64,000 nucleotides of DNA from Streptomyces leeuwenhoekii (GCF_001013905.1 NZ_LN831790.1:434001-498000); one strand, 5' to 3'. Counted from the first letter of the stretch, positions 28,877 through 38,452 are shown. Translations and numbers: made by a program. Notes: a model not told the origin generated them from the sequence alone.

Positions 28877-30319
28877 ATGACCACGACCGCCCCGCCGGAC
28901 ACCGCACACCACGACGCGCTGATCGACCGGCTGCCCCCCGACTTCCGCTTCGGTGCCGCCACCTCCGCCTACCAGATCGAGGGGGCCGCCGCCGAGGACG
29001 GCCGTACGGCGTCCATCTGGGACACGTTCTGCCGGGTGCCGGGGGCGGTGCACAACGGGGACACCGGGGACACGGCCTGCGACCACTACCACCGGATGCC
29101 CGAGGACGTCGCCCTGCTGGCCGCCCTTGGCCTGGACACCTACCGCTTCTCCGTCTCCTGGCCCCGCGTCCAGCCCGGCGGCCGCGGTCCCGCCAACCCG
29201 GCCGGGCTCGGCTTCTACGACCGCCTCGTCGACGAACTGCTCGCCCGGGGCGTCACCCCCTGGCTCACCCTCTACCACTGGGACCTGCCCCAGGAGCTCC
29301 AGGACGCCGGCGGCTGGCCCGCCCGAGACACGGCCCACCGCTTCGCCGACTACGCCGAACTGGTCCACGACCGTCTCGGCGACCGCGTCACCCACTGGAC
29401 CACCCTGAACGAGCCGTTCTGCGCGGCGATCCTCGGCCACATGGAGGGGGTCCACGCACCCGGCGGCCGATCCCTCGCCGACGGCGTCCGCGCCGTCCAC
29501 CATCTCCACCTCGCTCATGGCCTCGCCGTCCGCCGGCTGCGCGCCGCCGCCCGGCGCCCCCTCGACCTGGCCGTCAGCCATCTGCTCGGCACCAGCGGCC
29601 CCGCCACCGACAGCGCGGCGGACCGGGAGGCCGCCCGCCGGGCCGACGCGTTCGGCTTCCGTTTCTACCTCGACCCGATCCTGCGCGGACGCTACCCCCG
29701 GGATCTCGTCGACGACCTCGCCGGGTACGGCGTTCAGATCCCCGTCCGGGACGGCGACCTGGAGACCATCGCCGCCCCCATCGACACCCTGGGCGTCAAC
29801 TACTACCGCTCGATGCGCACGTCCGGTACCGACGAGCACGGTGCCACCGCCGACGCCCACGGCCTGCCCGTCACCCGCAACCTGCCGCACGGCGGCCTCC
29901 CCGTGACCGGCCTCGGCTGGGAGGTGACGCCCCACGATCTCACCGCACTGCTGCTGCGCGTCTCCCGCGACTACCCGGGCACCCCGATGGTCGTCACCGA
30001 GAACGGCGCCGCCTACGACGACCGTCCCGACGCCCACGGCTTCGTCGACGACACGGACCGCACCGCCTACCTCGCCGCCCATCTGGCGGCCGTCGCCGAG
30101 GCCCGCACCCGCGGGGCCGACGTCCGCGGCTACTTCGCCTGGTCCCTCCTCGACAACTTCGAGTGGGCCGCCGGCTACGCGGCACGCTTCGGCCTCGTCC
30201 GCGTCGACTACGCCACCCAGACCCGCACCCCCAAACGCAGCGCCCTCTGGCTCCGGGACACCGCCCGCCGCGTCCGCGCGGCAGGCGGCGCCTCGGGCCG
30301 CGTGGGCCGTGGCACGTGA
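28877..30319 (+). CDS. GH1 beta-glucosidase, second copy
   Basis: The 480-residue family 1 enzyme starts at ATG 28877 after a GAGGACC site; upstream codons lack similarity. The opening is [20 protein letters not shown]; acid/base is Glu179 (TLNEP) and the nucleophile Glu375 (VVTENG). No secretion signal is visible. It shares most conserved blocks with the GH1 at 20392 but differs through the middle, so it is a paralogue rather than a recent duplicate. Co-direction with the secreted enzymes suggests it handles imported oligomers of different length or linkage. Confidence 0.9.
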   Translation: MTTTAPPDTAHHDALIDRLPPDFRFGAATSAYQIEGAAAEDGRTASIWDTFCRVPGAVHNGDTGDTACDHYHRMPEDVALLAALGLDTYRFSVSWPRVQPGGRGPANPAGLGFYDRLVDELLARGVTPWLTLYHWDLPQELQDAGGWPARDTAHRFADYAELVHDRLGDRVTHWTTLNEPFCAAILGHMEGVHAPGGRSLADGVRAVHHLHLAHGLAVRRLRAAARRPLDLAVSHLLGTSGPATDSAADREAARRADAFGFRFYLDPILRGRYPRDLVDDLAGYGVQIPVRDGDLETIAAPIDTLGVNYYRSMRTSGTDEHGATADAHGLPVTRNLPHGGLPVTGLGWEVTPHDLTALLLRVSRDYPGTPMVVTENGAAYDDRPDAHGFVDDTDRTAYLAAHLAAVAEARTRGADVRGYFAWSLLDNFEWAAGYAARFGLVRVDYATQTRTPKRSALWLRDTARRVRAAGGASGRVGRGT

Positions 30320-30439
30320 GGCAGGCGGACGTCGAGCCGGTCGGCGTGGACCCGTCCGGCCGCGGCGCTGGTGGGCGAGCGCCGCCCGGCCGGGCGGTAC
30401 CGGCTGCCGCCGGCCCGACGGCCCGGCCCCACTTCAGGT

Positions 30440-30925
30440 GCCGGGCGAAGCGTCCTCTCCTCGGAGCCGAAGGTGTCGAACGGATCCAGGGCCGGTCGCC
30501 GGTCGTTGCCTTCGTCGTCCCACTGCAACAGGAACAGCAGCGGAAGGGTGACCTCCGGGCCTCCTCGCGCACACTGCGGGGCACAAAGCCCCCGGCGGAG
30601 AACGAAGATCTCGTCGACCGGTTCGCCGGCCGCCATCACCCGGCGGAGGTCGGCGCGGGCCTGCTCGTCGACGGCGGAACGGGGCCGCTCGCCGTGCCCG
30701 GGGTGGTCGATGGCGGCCACCGCGAAACCGCACCGCCCCGCCAAGTGCAGGGCCCGGACCACCAGCCGGGGCTCCCGCTTGTGCAGGCCGCCGTTGTGGC
30801 CGGTCAGGATCAGCGGGGCCGGTGCGGATTCGGGCGTCCACAGGACACCGGGAATCGCGCCGAGGGTGAATTCGCGCTCGAGGACGCCGTCGTCGAGGCG
30901 CTGTTCGGACGTGAATAGCGTGGTC
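30440..30925 (-). pseudogene. degraded alpha/beta hydrolase
   Basis: On the minus strand LFTSEQRLDDGVLEREFTLG, ILTGHNGGLHKREPRLV, AIDHPGHGERPRS and MAAGEPVDEI are the front of a dienelactone-hydrolase-like protein. The frame then jumps to the region just before the end: SFSAGGFVPRSVREEARR appears in one frame and LPLLFLLQWDDEGNDRRPAL in another. The middle part with the nucleophile (GxSxG) is gone and at least one frameshift remains. The C-terminal catalytic His region is also lost beyond SEERTL, and no start codon is clear at about 30925. The gene is therefore dead; it lies alone behind the GH1 gene on the opposite strand. Confidence 0.7.
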
Positions 30926-31565
30926 GCCGCCGGCCCGGCGACGTTTCCCCCGGCCTGCGCGCCATCATCGACCGTTGCCCCGGACGCCGTCGTCCTGGAC
31001 GACTTCCACCACCGGCTGCTCACGCGGAGCAAGCGCACTCCGTTCCCCGCGGCGGAGATCCGGCGGGCGCTGGCCGGCACGTCGGCGGCAGGGGTGTGAA
31101 GGCCCGGAGCCGGCGGCCCGTGTCCGCCGTGTGCCCTGGGTGAGATGAGGCACCGCCGGGCACGCCGAACGCCGACGGTGACATACCGATCCCCCTGGAC
31201 GAAGCCGCGCCGCCGCGTCCGGCCCCTGGCCCCGCCGGGGCCGAGCCGGTCGAGGAGGTGCCGCTGACGGATGAGGAGAGGTGCGCCGGCACCGCGCACG
31301 CACCGAAGCGTTCGGGACCCGGAGACGGAGGGCTTCGGGTGACCGGCATCAGGCGGAAGCCGGGGTGGGACTCGCCCGCGTCGTGACCGGTCCGGGCGGC
31401 GTGACCGGTCCCAGCCGGACCGGAGGGCCGCCCAGCCGGGCCGAGGGCCCTCCGGTCCGGTTGGGCGGCGCCGCCGGATGCCGTGTCGGTCCTCGGCGCC
31501 GTACGCCGAGGACCGTCGAGCGACAGGCGCTGCGGTACTTCTCCTCCCCGTACCGGCCGGTGGCT
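30926..31565. other. non-coding stretch between pseudogene and ABC-F gene
   Basis: I see no protein similarity here. The region holds two copies of GTGACCGGTCC (near 31383 and 31401) and the strong hairpin listed separately at 31415-31460. Confidence 0.4.
31415..31460 (-). terminator. 15-bp perfect inverted repeat downstream of the ABC-F gene
   Basis: Arms CCGGACCGGAGGGCC (31415-31429) and GGCCCTCCGGTCCGG (31446-31460) pair perfectly around a 16-nt loop. The stem extends to about 20 bp with one wobble. It lies about 105 nt past the stop of the ABC-F gene and is the likely terminator of that transcript. Confidence 0.6.
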
Positions 31566-33269
31566 TCAGCCACCCGACGAGCGGGTCGCGTGGGAGCGGA
31601 CGCGCGGTGCCGGCGACTCGCCCACCTCCAGGCGCGGCCAGTCCGCGAGGTCCCGCAGCAACTGCCGGTCGTGCGTGGCGACGACGACGGCGGCGCTCGT
31701 GGCCCGGATCGCCTCGGTCAGCTCGTCGACCAGCGCGGAGGACAGGTGGTTGGTCGGCTCGTCGAGCAGGATCAGCCCGGGCCGCCCGGCCAGTGCCAGG
31801 GCCAGGTCGAGGCGCCGCTGCTGCCCCTGGGACATCCGCCCGACCGGCGTGCGCATCGCCTCGGAGTCCAGCAGCCCGAGCGCCCCGAGCGGGACGGCCT
31901 CGGCGTCGCGGAGCATCCCGCGGGCCACCAGCCGCCCCACGTGGCGGGCGTGCACCTCACGGGCGGTGAGTGAGGGATCCTGCTCGGCGGTCTCCTGGGT
32001 GACCCGGACGATCCGTGCCCCGTGCGCCGTCCGTACGTGCCCGTCCGTGGGCCGGAGGGCACCGGCCAGCACCGCGAGCAGCGTGGACTTCCCGGCGCCG
32101 TTCGGCCCGGTGACGAGCAGCCGGTCGCCGCCGTCGAGGGTGAGGTCGACCGGGCCGGCCAGCCGCCCGCCGACCGCGACGCCGTGTGCCCGCACCTGCG
32201 GCGCACCCGGCCGGACGCCCAGGCGCGGCCACCGCAACACCGTTGGCGGCTCCGGCACGTCGACCCGGTGCGCTGCCAGGGCGTTCTGCTGACGGTTCAG
32301 GGCCTGCACCACGCCCGGTGCGCGGGACTGGCGCTGATGTTTTCCAGTCCCCTTCTCCGGCCGCCAGCCGGTGGAGAGCCGGTCGCGGGCCTTCGCCACC
32401 GCCTCCTGCAACCGCCGGTGCTCGGCCTGCTGTTGTTCGTGGTCCTGCTCCCAGCGCTCTCGCTCGCGGCGCCGGGTGTCCTGCCAGGCGTCGTAGCCGC
32501 CGGCGTACAGACGCGGCTTCCCGTCGCGTGTCGGGTCGAGGTCGAGGAACCGGTCCGCGACATCGCGCAACAGCGCGCGGTCGTGACTGACGACGGCGAG
32601 GCCGCCGTCGTGCTCGCGCAGACTGCGGGTCAGGAAGTCCAGTCCCCCGGCGTCGAGGTGGTTGGTCGGCTCGTCCAGCAGCAGGATGTCGTGCCGCGCA
32701 CCGAGCAGGCAGGCCAGCCGGACCCGGTAGCGCTGCCCGACCGACAGCGTCACCAGGGGGCGGTCGCGGTCGGTGCAGGCGCCGAGGGCTTCCAGAGCGA
32801 CATCGACGCGGCGCTCGGCGTCCCACGCGTCGAGCCGGGTGGCCGCGTCCAGCGCGGTGGCGTACCGCTCGTCGGCGTCGGGGGCGCCCTCGGCCAGGTC
32901 GAGGGTGGCCTCTTCCAGCGCGGCGAGGGCCGCGAGCGAGGCGGCCAGCGCCTCGGACGTCAGGGTGCCCACGGTCGCGCCGTACCGCGTGGACAGTTCC
33001 TGGCGGGCCAGGCCGATGGTGCCGGCCCGGTGCACGGTGCCCTCGTCGGGCGGGATCAGTCCGGCCAGGACGTGCAGCAACGTCGTCTTGCCGCAGCCGT
33101 TCTCGCCGACGACGGCGATCCGCGACCGGGCGGAGACGGTGACCGAGACGTCGTTCAGGAGACGCCGGGATCCGCGGGTGACGGTGACGGCCTCGGCACG
33201 GACATGTGCGCCGGCGCCCGCTTGGACGGGCGAGGAAAACGTGGCGTGAGGGTCGGGGGTGAGGTTCAA
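31566..33269 (-). CDS. ABC-F ribosome-protection/antibiotic-resistance type ATPase
   Basis: The protein has two ABC modules and no membrane segments. Walker A motifs are [12 protein letters not shown] and [12 protein letters not shown], signatures [13 protein letters not shown] and [13 protein letters not shown], and both DEPTNHL Walker B/linker blocks are intact. A charged helical linker (about 235-300) separates the modules. ABC-F proteins act on the ribosome, and actinomycete members of this form often give resistance to macrolides, lincosamides or related drugs. I choose TTG 33269, with GGAG six bases upstream, giving 567 residues. The frame stays open farther 5' but runs through the leader hairpin. 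A short upstream reading frame and hairpin suggest drug-induced attenuation. Confidence 0.85.
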   Translation of the reverse strand: MNLTPDPHATFSSPVQAGAGAHVRAEAVTVTRGSRRLLNDVSVTVSARSRIAVVGENGCGKTTLLHVLAGLIPPDEGTVHRAGTIGLARQELSTRYGATVGTLTSEALAASLAALAALEEATLDLAEGAPDADERYATALDAATRLDAWDAERRVDVALEALGACTDRDRPLVTLSVGQRYRVRLACLLGARHDILLLDEPTNHLDAGGLDFLTRSLREHDGGLAVVSHDRALLRDVADRFLDLDPTRDGKPRLYAGGYDAWQDTRRRERERWEQDHEQQQAEHRRLQEAVAKARDRLSTGWRPEKGTGKHQRQSRAPGVVQALNRQQNALAAHRVDVPEPPTVLRWPRLGVRPGAPQVRAHGVAVGGRLAGPVDLTLDGGDRLLVTGPNGAGKSTLLAVLAGALRPTDGHVRTAHGARIVRVTQETAEQDPSLTAREVHARHVGRLVARGMLRDAEAVPLGALGLLDSEAMRTPVGRMSQGQQRRLDLALALAGRPGLILLDEPTNHLSSALVDELTEAIRATSAAVVVATHDRQLLRDLADWPRLEVGESPAPRVRSHATRSSGG

Positions 33270-33311
33270 CCGATGCTCCGCAGCTCGCAGTGAGCCGGGC
33301 AGCGGAAAGCG

Positions 33312-33336
33312 GCCGCCCGGAAGGAACCGGGACGGC
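33312..33336 (-). promoter_or_regulatory. leader hairpin (candidate attenuator) of the ABC-F gene
   Basis: In the transcript, GCCG-U-CCCGG and CCGGG-CGGC pair around a 6-nt loop with one bulge. It sits between the short upstream reading frame (33370-33423) and the ABC-F start, where an attenuator or anti-ribosome-binding structure would be. Confidence 0.45.
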
Positions 33337-33369
33337 GAGCGCGGATTCAGCAGAAGGAGGGCGCCGCCG

Positions 33370-33423
33370 TCAGCGGGCGGATCGGACCTTCTGCGACCAG
33401 ATACCTCGTGCCATGAGAGCCAT
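33370..33423 (-). CDS. 17-residue leader peptide upstream of the ABC-F gene
   Basis: ATG 33423 opens a short frame encoding [17 protein letters not shown], ending in TGA at 33370, about 100 nt before the ABC-F start. A second ATG lies at codon 4. Inducible resistance genes are often preceded by such peptides, on which a drug-stalled ribosome shifts folding of the leader. The Arg-rich end is typical of stalling peptides, but no clear ribosome-binding site precedes the ATG; it may be leaderless. Confidence 0.45.
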   Translation of the reverse strand: MALMARGIWSQKVRSAR

Positions 33424-34045
33424 GCTAACAACGTTCGCACCCGCGTTCCCCTGCATGGCCCGTGCGTGCTCGCGCTCGCCCGCGCTCGCGGCGGCGCGGG
33501 ACGGCGGGCCCGTGCCTCGCGGCGCCGGGCGCGCGGGCCGAGGCGCGCATGCCGCAGATGCAGGAGAGGGGCCGGCGCCGCGCCGGCGACGACCGGCGGT
33601 CCGCCGACGCTCGGGGCCGTCACCGCTGCGGGCGTCTGCCGTCCTGCCGGGCCCGGCGGCCGACATGCCGAGCGGATCCGGCCACCGTAGCCTGACTGCG
33701 CGGCTGCCCTGGCCGGTCCGGGAGCGGACCCCGTCGTCCGCATCCTTCACCCTCCCGACCGGCCGGGGCAGCCGCGGTCGCCGTCGCGAAGTCCTCCCCT
33801 TCGGAGCGGCCGGACGGCGAAACGCCCGTCCTCGCCCGTGCCGACGCGCCATGACACCCACCCGTGACCGGCCCGTGCGGCCCGTGCCCGCGCCGTACCG
33901 CGAGGCCGCGGACCAGGTGAGCCGCGGATCCCGTATCGAAAGGCCGGGGGCGGAATCTTCCGCACGAAGGGACACAACCATTCGGATGCCCTGTGGGTCA
34001 CACCAGACAGGAGGAAACACCTCCAGGAGGGGAAAAGGGGGAAAA
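33424..34045. other. divergent upstream region of ABC-F and SapA-like genes
   Basis: No gene is recognisable in these 620 bases; open frames exist on both strands but have no known motifs. It must contain both promoters. The purine-rich stretch AGGAGGGGAAAAGGGGGAAA just before 34046 includes the SapA-like ribosome-binding site. Confidence 0.4.
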
Positions 34046-34495
34046 ATGAGGTTTACTCGTCCGGTTCTGGCCGGTGCCGCGCTGGCGGCCCTCTCGGTGG
34101 GGGCCACGACCGCCCTGACGGCGCCCGCCTCGGCGGCGGCCGACGCCACACCGCAGGAGGCGTGCGGAAGCGGCTACAAGACCGTGAACTCGGCGCCCGT
34201 CGGCTCCCTGGGCACCGTCTACCTGACGTACAACTCCTCGAACGGCAAGAACTGCGTCGCGACCATCCGCAACAACCCGGGCACGGCCGTCGACATGTCC
34301 GCGTGGGTCTTCGTCCCGGACACGGAGGAGCAGGACGAGGACTACGGGCGGTACACGTCGTACGCGGGGCCGACCTACGTCTACGGCAAGGGCCACTGCA
34401 TCGACTGGGGCGGCAGCATCGGCAACGTGTACGTGCAGGTCTACGGCTCCAATTGCGCCGCCCTGAAGGAGCACCGGGTCACCTTCACCCGCTGA
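34046..34495 (+). CDS. SapA-like secreted spore-associated protein
   Basis: The 149-residue protein starts at ATG 34046 inside a purine-rich ribosome-binding region. A classical signal peptide ends near APASA (about residue 32). The mature part has CGSGYKTVNSAPVGSLGTVYLTYN, KNCVATIRNNPG, YTSYAGPTYVYGKGHCIDWGG and YVQVYGSNCAAL, matching the spore-associated protein A family of Streptomyces, with four cysteines that may form two disulfides. SapA was found on spores; its biochemical function is unknown. Confidence 0.82.
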   Translation: MRFTRPVLAGAALAALSVGATTALTAPASAAADATPQEACGSGYKTVNSAPVGSLGTVYLTYNSSNGKNCVATIRNNPGTAVDMSAWVFVPDTEEQDEDYGRYTSYAGPTYVYGKGHCIDWGGSIGNVYVQVYGSNCAALKEHRVTFTR

Positions 34496-34530
34496 TCCGC
34501 CGCTCGGCCGGGCGGACGGCCCACGGGGCG

Positions 34531-34570
34531 CCGGTCCCCTCCCCGGAGACAGCCTCGGGGAGGGGACCGG
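34531..34570 (+). terminator. terminator after the SapA-like gene
   Basis: Perfect 15-bp arms CCGGTCCCCTCCCCG (34531-34545) and CGGGGAGGGGACCGG (34556-34570) surround a 10-nt loop, 36 nt past the stop. It lies between convergent genes and may work both ways. Confidence 0.75.
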
Positions 34571-34744
34571 TGCATGCGCGGTACCGGCTCAGCCGGCGAC
34601 CTTCACGAGGCCGGAGGCGGGAAAGTTGTGTGCGCGACGTGTGCCACTCGTGTCCCAGGAGGGTCACAGCGCTCGCCCCGGCCGACCGTGCGGAGTCGCG
34701 TCGATCGGCCGGTACGGCCCCGGTGCGCCGGTCCGGTGGCACCC

Positions 34745-35881
34745 TCACGGGCGTGGGGTGAGGCGCCACAGCGATGTGGTCTCCGCGCTACGGGCGGCGT
34801 GGAGCGGATCGGCCGCGTCCCCGGCCCGTGGGTGCCGTGGCCTGGTGTCGGTCTTCTCCACGACGTCCAGCCGCGCCTGCGCCAGGGCGGTGAGCAGGTC
34901 CCGCCGTGTTCTGAGGCCCAGGTGTTCGGCGAGGTCGGAGAGGATGAGCCATCCCTCCCCGCCCGGCCGGAGACGGGCGGCGAGCCCGGTGAGAAAGCCG
35001 CGGAGCATGGCGCTGCCCGGGTCGTAGACACCCTGTTCGATCGGCGCCGTCGGACGGGCCGGGAGCCAGGGCGGGTTGCACACGACGAGATCGGCGCGGC
35101 CCTCGGGGAACAGACAGGGGCCGGTCACCTCGACCCGGTCGGCCAGGCCCAGCCGGCCGGCGTTGTCCCTGGCGCAGGCGAGGGCGCGTGGGCTGATGTC
35201 GGTGGCCACAACACGGCCGACGCCCCGCCGGGCGAGGACCGCGGCCAGCACGCCGGTTCCGGTGCCGAGGTCGAAGGCCGTGAGGCGGCCGGGGTGGTTC
35301 CGCACCGCCCGTGGGAAGGGCGCGCGGGCGACCAGGTCGACGTACTCGCCCCGGACCGGTGAGAACACGCCGTAGTGGGGGTGGATCCGCCCGCCGAGCG
35401 CCGGGATGTCCACCCCCTTCGTCCGCCACTGGTGGGCGCCGATCACCCCCAGCAGTTCTCTGAGGGAGACCACCGTCGGCCCCTGCGGCGGGCCGTACGC
35501 CTCCCGGCAGGCGAGACGGACGTCCGGGGCTCTGCGCAGGCCCAGGGTGTAGTCGTCCCGCAGCAGCACCAGCACCTTGCCGAGGATGCGGGCGCGGTGT
35601 CCGCGGAAGCGGCGGTGGAGGTGGAAGGACGCGGCGGGACCGGTCCCGGGCGTGAACGGCTTGCGGTCGAGACGGCGGCCGAACGCGCGCAGCAGACCGC
35701 GGGCGCCGTGGTAGTCGCCCTGCCAGAGCAGGGCCGTTCCCTCACAGGCCAGGCGGTAGGCGTCGGCGGCCTTGGTCCGGTCGTCGGCGACGACGACTCG
35801 GCGCGGGGCGGGAGTGCCGTTCTCGGAGTGCCAGCGGGCGGAACGGTGGACGGGGCCGTCGGCCCAGTGGATGGTGGGCAC
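34745..35881 (-). CDS. class I SAM-dependent methyltransferase with NPPW motif
   Basis: I start this 378-residue protein at GTG 35881, six bases after GAGGAG. The N-terminal half is a basic region of unknown fold; the C-terminal half has the SAM-binding motif FDLGTGTGVLAAVLARRG, acidic motif II VVATDISPRAL and NPPW. That tetrapeptide is typical of enzymes methylating planar nitrogen (PrmC/HemK glutamine and N6-adenine methyltransferases). The substrate is not evident, and a protein or RNA target is as likely as DNA. It is transcribed alone. Confidence 0.75.
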   Translation of the reverse strand: MPTIHWADGPVHRSARWHSENGTPAPRRVVVADDRTKAADAYRLACEGTALLWQGDYHGARGLLRAFGRRLDRKPFTPGTGPAASFHLHRRFRGHRARILGKVLVLLRDDYTLGLRRAPDVRLACREAYGPPQGPTVVSLRELLGVIGAHQWRTKGVDIPALGGRIHPHYGVFSPVRGEYVDLVARAPFPRAVRNHPGRLTAFDLGTGTGVLAAVLARRGVGRVVATDISPRALACARDNAGRLGLADRVEVTGPCLFPEGRADLVVCNPPWLPARPTAPIEQGVYDPGSAMLRGFLTGLAARLRPGGEGWLILSDLAEHLGLRTRRDLLTALAQARLDVVEKTDTRPRHPRAGDAADPLHAARSAETTSLWRLTPRP

Positions 35882-36327
35882 CGGGTGCTCCTCGTGTGCG
35901 ACGTGCGGACATGCGGGGTCCGAGGGCACTTCGACGAGGGCGGAGCGAACCGGCGCCTGGCGGCCGGCCAGGCGTGAACTCGTGGGGCAGGCGGCGCCGT
36001 TACCGCACCCGCGTCGAAGCGCGAGAGCGGAGGTCGCCCAGAACCATGCCCATCACCACGGCCGACTCCTTCGCACAGAGGTTGCTCGGCAGCAGTATTC
36101 CATGAGGGTGTCGCGCGCCCCGGAGCCGGCCGGACCCGTCCGTGAGCGGACGGCCGGCGAAGGCGGCCGGGTCCCCGCCCGCAAAGGGGCGCCGCGTGAG
36201 GACGGGCCCCTCCCCCGGCGCGCCCGCCCCCCGGCCTCCGCGCCCCTCGGCGCCTGCCCGTCCCGGACATCATGTCCGCAGGGTGGATCGCCGCTGCATC
36301 GATCAACCCTCGCTATGCTCCCAGGCC
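35882..36327. promoter_or_regulatory. divergent region between methyltransferase and LysR genes
   Basis: No gene is recognised. Just before the LysR start, TATGCT (36314-36319) lies 9 nt from GTG 36328, so the LysR mRNA may be leaderless. The preceding ATCGATCAACCCTCGC could hold an operator. The remainder is GC-rich without clear structure. Confidence 0.35.
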
Positions 36328-37296
36328 GTGGACCTGATACGGCACCTGGAGTGCTTCGTGGCCGTCGCCGAGGAGTCGCACTTCGGCCGTGCCGCCGCCC
36401 GTCTCGGCATCGCCCAGCCGCCGCTGTCCCAGCGCATCCAGCGCCTGGAGCGTGAACTGGGCGTCCGGCTCTTCGAACGCACCAGCCGGCAGGTGACCAT
36501 CACCAAGGCGGGGACCCTGCTGCTGCCGGAGGCACGCGCGCTGCTGGACCGGGCGGAGTCGCTGCGCACCGCCGCCCGCCGCATCCGTGACGGCGACAGC
36601 GGACTGCTGCGCGCCGCCCTGACGCCCGACATCTCCGGTGAGACCGTCGCCGCCGTCCTGTCCGGCTTCCGCCGTCGGCACGCCGGGGTGGAACTGGAAC
36701 TGCACGAGCTGTCCACCGCCCAGCAACTCGCGCGTTTCGCCGCACGCGAGCTGGACGTCGGCCTCGTGCACCACCCCTGCGACGTCACGGGTCTCGACTT
36801 CGGGCCGGTGCTCCACCGCGAACTGGGGGTGCTGCTGCCCCAGACCGCTGCCGCCGCGGCGCACGAGGCCGTCCCCCTGGCCCTGCTCACCGGTTTCGAC
36901 CTGGCCCTGTTTCCGCGCGCCGACGCCCCGGCGCTGTACGACGACGTCCTGACGGCCTGCGCCCGCAACGGCTACACGCCGCCCGCGGTCCGCCACGGCC
37001 AGGGCGCCGGTTTCGTGCGGGGGCTGGTCCTGAGCGCGGGCGTGGTGGCGTTCACTCCGCGGGACGCCCGGCAGGCCACCGCCGGTGACGAGGATCCGGC
37101 GATCACCTGGCGGCCGCTCGCGGGCTCCCCGCTGGCCTGGCGGCACTGCGTCGCCTGGCCCAAGGGCCGGGGGGACACCGCCGTCCGCGCCTTCGCGGAC
37201 GCCGTCCACCGGGCCCTGCGGGAGACCGCCGGTGCCCGCACGGACCTGCCCGACCGGCCCCTGCACCTGCGTCCCGCCGCGGAGTACCTGCTGTGA
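36328..37296 (+). CDS. LysR-family regulator
   Basis: The 322-residue regulator starts at GTG 36328, where VDLIRHLECFVAVAEESHFGR begins the LysR winged helix; a longer upstream frame has no similarity. The helix-turn-helix is at about 3-60 (AAARLGIAQPPLSQRIQRLE) and the LysR substrate-binding domain at about 90-290. Its stop overlaps the next start by four bases (GTGA), so it is translated together with a class A-like serine hydrolase. LysR-beta-lactamase pairs are usually divergent; this co-directional fused arrangement is different. Confidence 0.88.
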   Translation: MDLIRHLECFVAVAEESHFGRAAARLGIAQPPLSQRIQRLERELGVRLFERTSRQVTITKAGTLLLPEARALLDRAESLRTAARRIRDGDSGLLRAALTPDISGETVAAVLSGFRRRHAGVELELHELSTAQQLARFAARELDVGLVHHPCDVTGLDFGPVLHRELGVLLPQTAAAAAHEAVPLALLTGFDLALFPRADAPALYDDVLTACARNGYTPPAVRHGQGAGFVRGLVLSAGVVAFTPRDARQATAGDEDPAITWRPLAGSPLAWRHCVAWPKGRGDTAVRAFADAVHRALRETAGARTDLPDRPLHLRPAAEYLL

Positions 37297-38231
37297 CGAC
37301 CTCCATCGCCCGCCGTATCGGCGCCGCTTTCGCCGAAGCCGGGGTCACCGGCCATCTGCACGCCGTCGACATCGACTCCGGCGCCGAGGTCGACGCGGGG
37401 GCCGACCAGCCGGTGGTCACCGCCAGCGTGCACAAGCTGTGCCTGCTGGTCGCGCTGCACGAACAGGCCGAGGCGGGACGGCTGGACCTCGCCGAGCGCG
37501 TGGAGTGCCCGGCCGACGACCGCACCAGCGGACCCACGGGACTGGCCGCCATGCTCGATCCGGTCCTCATCTCCCTGCGCGACCTGGCGTACCTGATGAT
37601 GGCCGTCAGCGACAACGGCGCGGCCGATCTGCTGCTGCGGCGGGTCGGCCTGGACGCGGTCAACGCCACGACGGCCCGGCTGGGGCTGGAGCGCACCTGC
37701 GCCCTGCACACGTTCCGCGAGCTGTTCGCCATGCTCCGCGAGGACACGGGCCCGCAGGGCGCACCGTCCCTGCGGTCGCCGCACGTCGTCGCCGGTCTGC
37801 GGGCGCTGGACCCGGCCCGCACCAACCACACCACGCCCCGCGACATGACCCGTCTGCTCGGTGCGGTGTGGCGGGACGAGGCATGCCTGCCCGGGCACTG
37901 CGCGGCGATGCGCCGCATCCTGGGCCTGCAGGTGTGGCCGCACCGGCTGGCCTCCGGTTTCCCGTTCGACGACGTACGGGTGTCGGGCAAGACGGGGAGC
38001 CTGCCGACGGTGCGCAACGAGGTCGGTGTGGTGGAGTACCCCGACGGCGGCCGGTACGCCGTCGCGGTCTTCACGCGGTCCGCCTCCACCGCCGCCACGC
38101 TGCCCGCGGCCGACGCCGTCATCGGCACCGCGGCCCGCATGGCGGTGGACGCCCTGCGGGCGCGGGGCTCCGCCGCCGGCGGGCCCGCGCGGCTCGGGGC
38201 GGACGGGTCGGGGGGTCCGGCCGGTCGCTAG
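37293..38231 (+). CDS. class A beta-lactamase-like serine hydrolase, no signal peptide
   Basis: The 312-residue protein starts at GTG 37293. It has the penicillin-recognising-enzyme motifs Ser45-Val-His-Lys48, SDN (in MAVSDNGAADLL) and KTGS (in VSGKTGSLPTVRNE). The class A omega-loop Glu of ExxLN is not visible: the equivalent stretch reads RALDPARTNHTTPRD. No signal sequence is present, so it is probably cytoplasmic. These features argue against an efficient secreted beta-lactamase and for an intracellular amidase or esterase of the same fold. The last 25 residues are a Gly/Ala tail. Confidence 0.8.
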   Translation: MTTSIARRIGAAFAEAGVTGHLHAVDIDSGAEVDAGADQPVVTASVHKLCLLVALHEQAEAGRLDLAERVECPADDRTSGPTGLAAMLDPVLISLRDLAYLMMAVSDNGAADLLLRRVGLDAVNATTARLGLERTCALHTFRELFAMLREDTGPQGAPSLRSPHVVAGLRALDPARTNHTTPRDMTRLLGAVWRDEACLPGHCAAMRRILGLQVWPHRLASGFPFDDVRVSGKTGSLPTVRNEVGVVEYPDGGRYAVAVFTRSASTAATLPAADAVIGTAARMAVDALRARGSAAGGPARLGADGSGGPAGR

Positions 38232-38452
38232 TGTCGCGGCACTAGAGTCGTCGGCCATGACGGACGATCTCGCGTGCTCGCGGCCGTCGCCCCGCCCTCG
38301 GGTGCGGTGCGGCGGCCCGCCGCCAGGCTGCGCACCCGGCACGGTGGCGGGCCGCCGCGCGCCCGGCCGCCCGGACGGGCCGGGATTCCGGAGCGGCCGC
38401 GGGACAGCCCGGTCCCGGGCGGGTGCGGTCCACGGCTCGCGGAGGAGGCGGT

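Noticed and set aside
33748..34040. Small minus-strand gene between the ABC-F and SapA-like genes
   Set aside because: Open frames exist but show no domain, no ribosome-binding site and a biased composition typical of non-coding GC-rich DNA.
37293..38231. A true secreted class A beta-lactamase
   Set aside because: No signal peptide and no ExxLN omega-loop motif; only the shared serine-hydrolase motifs are present.
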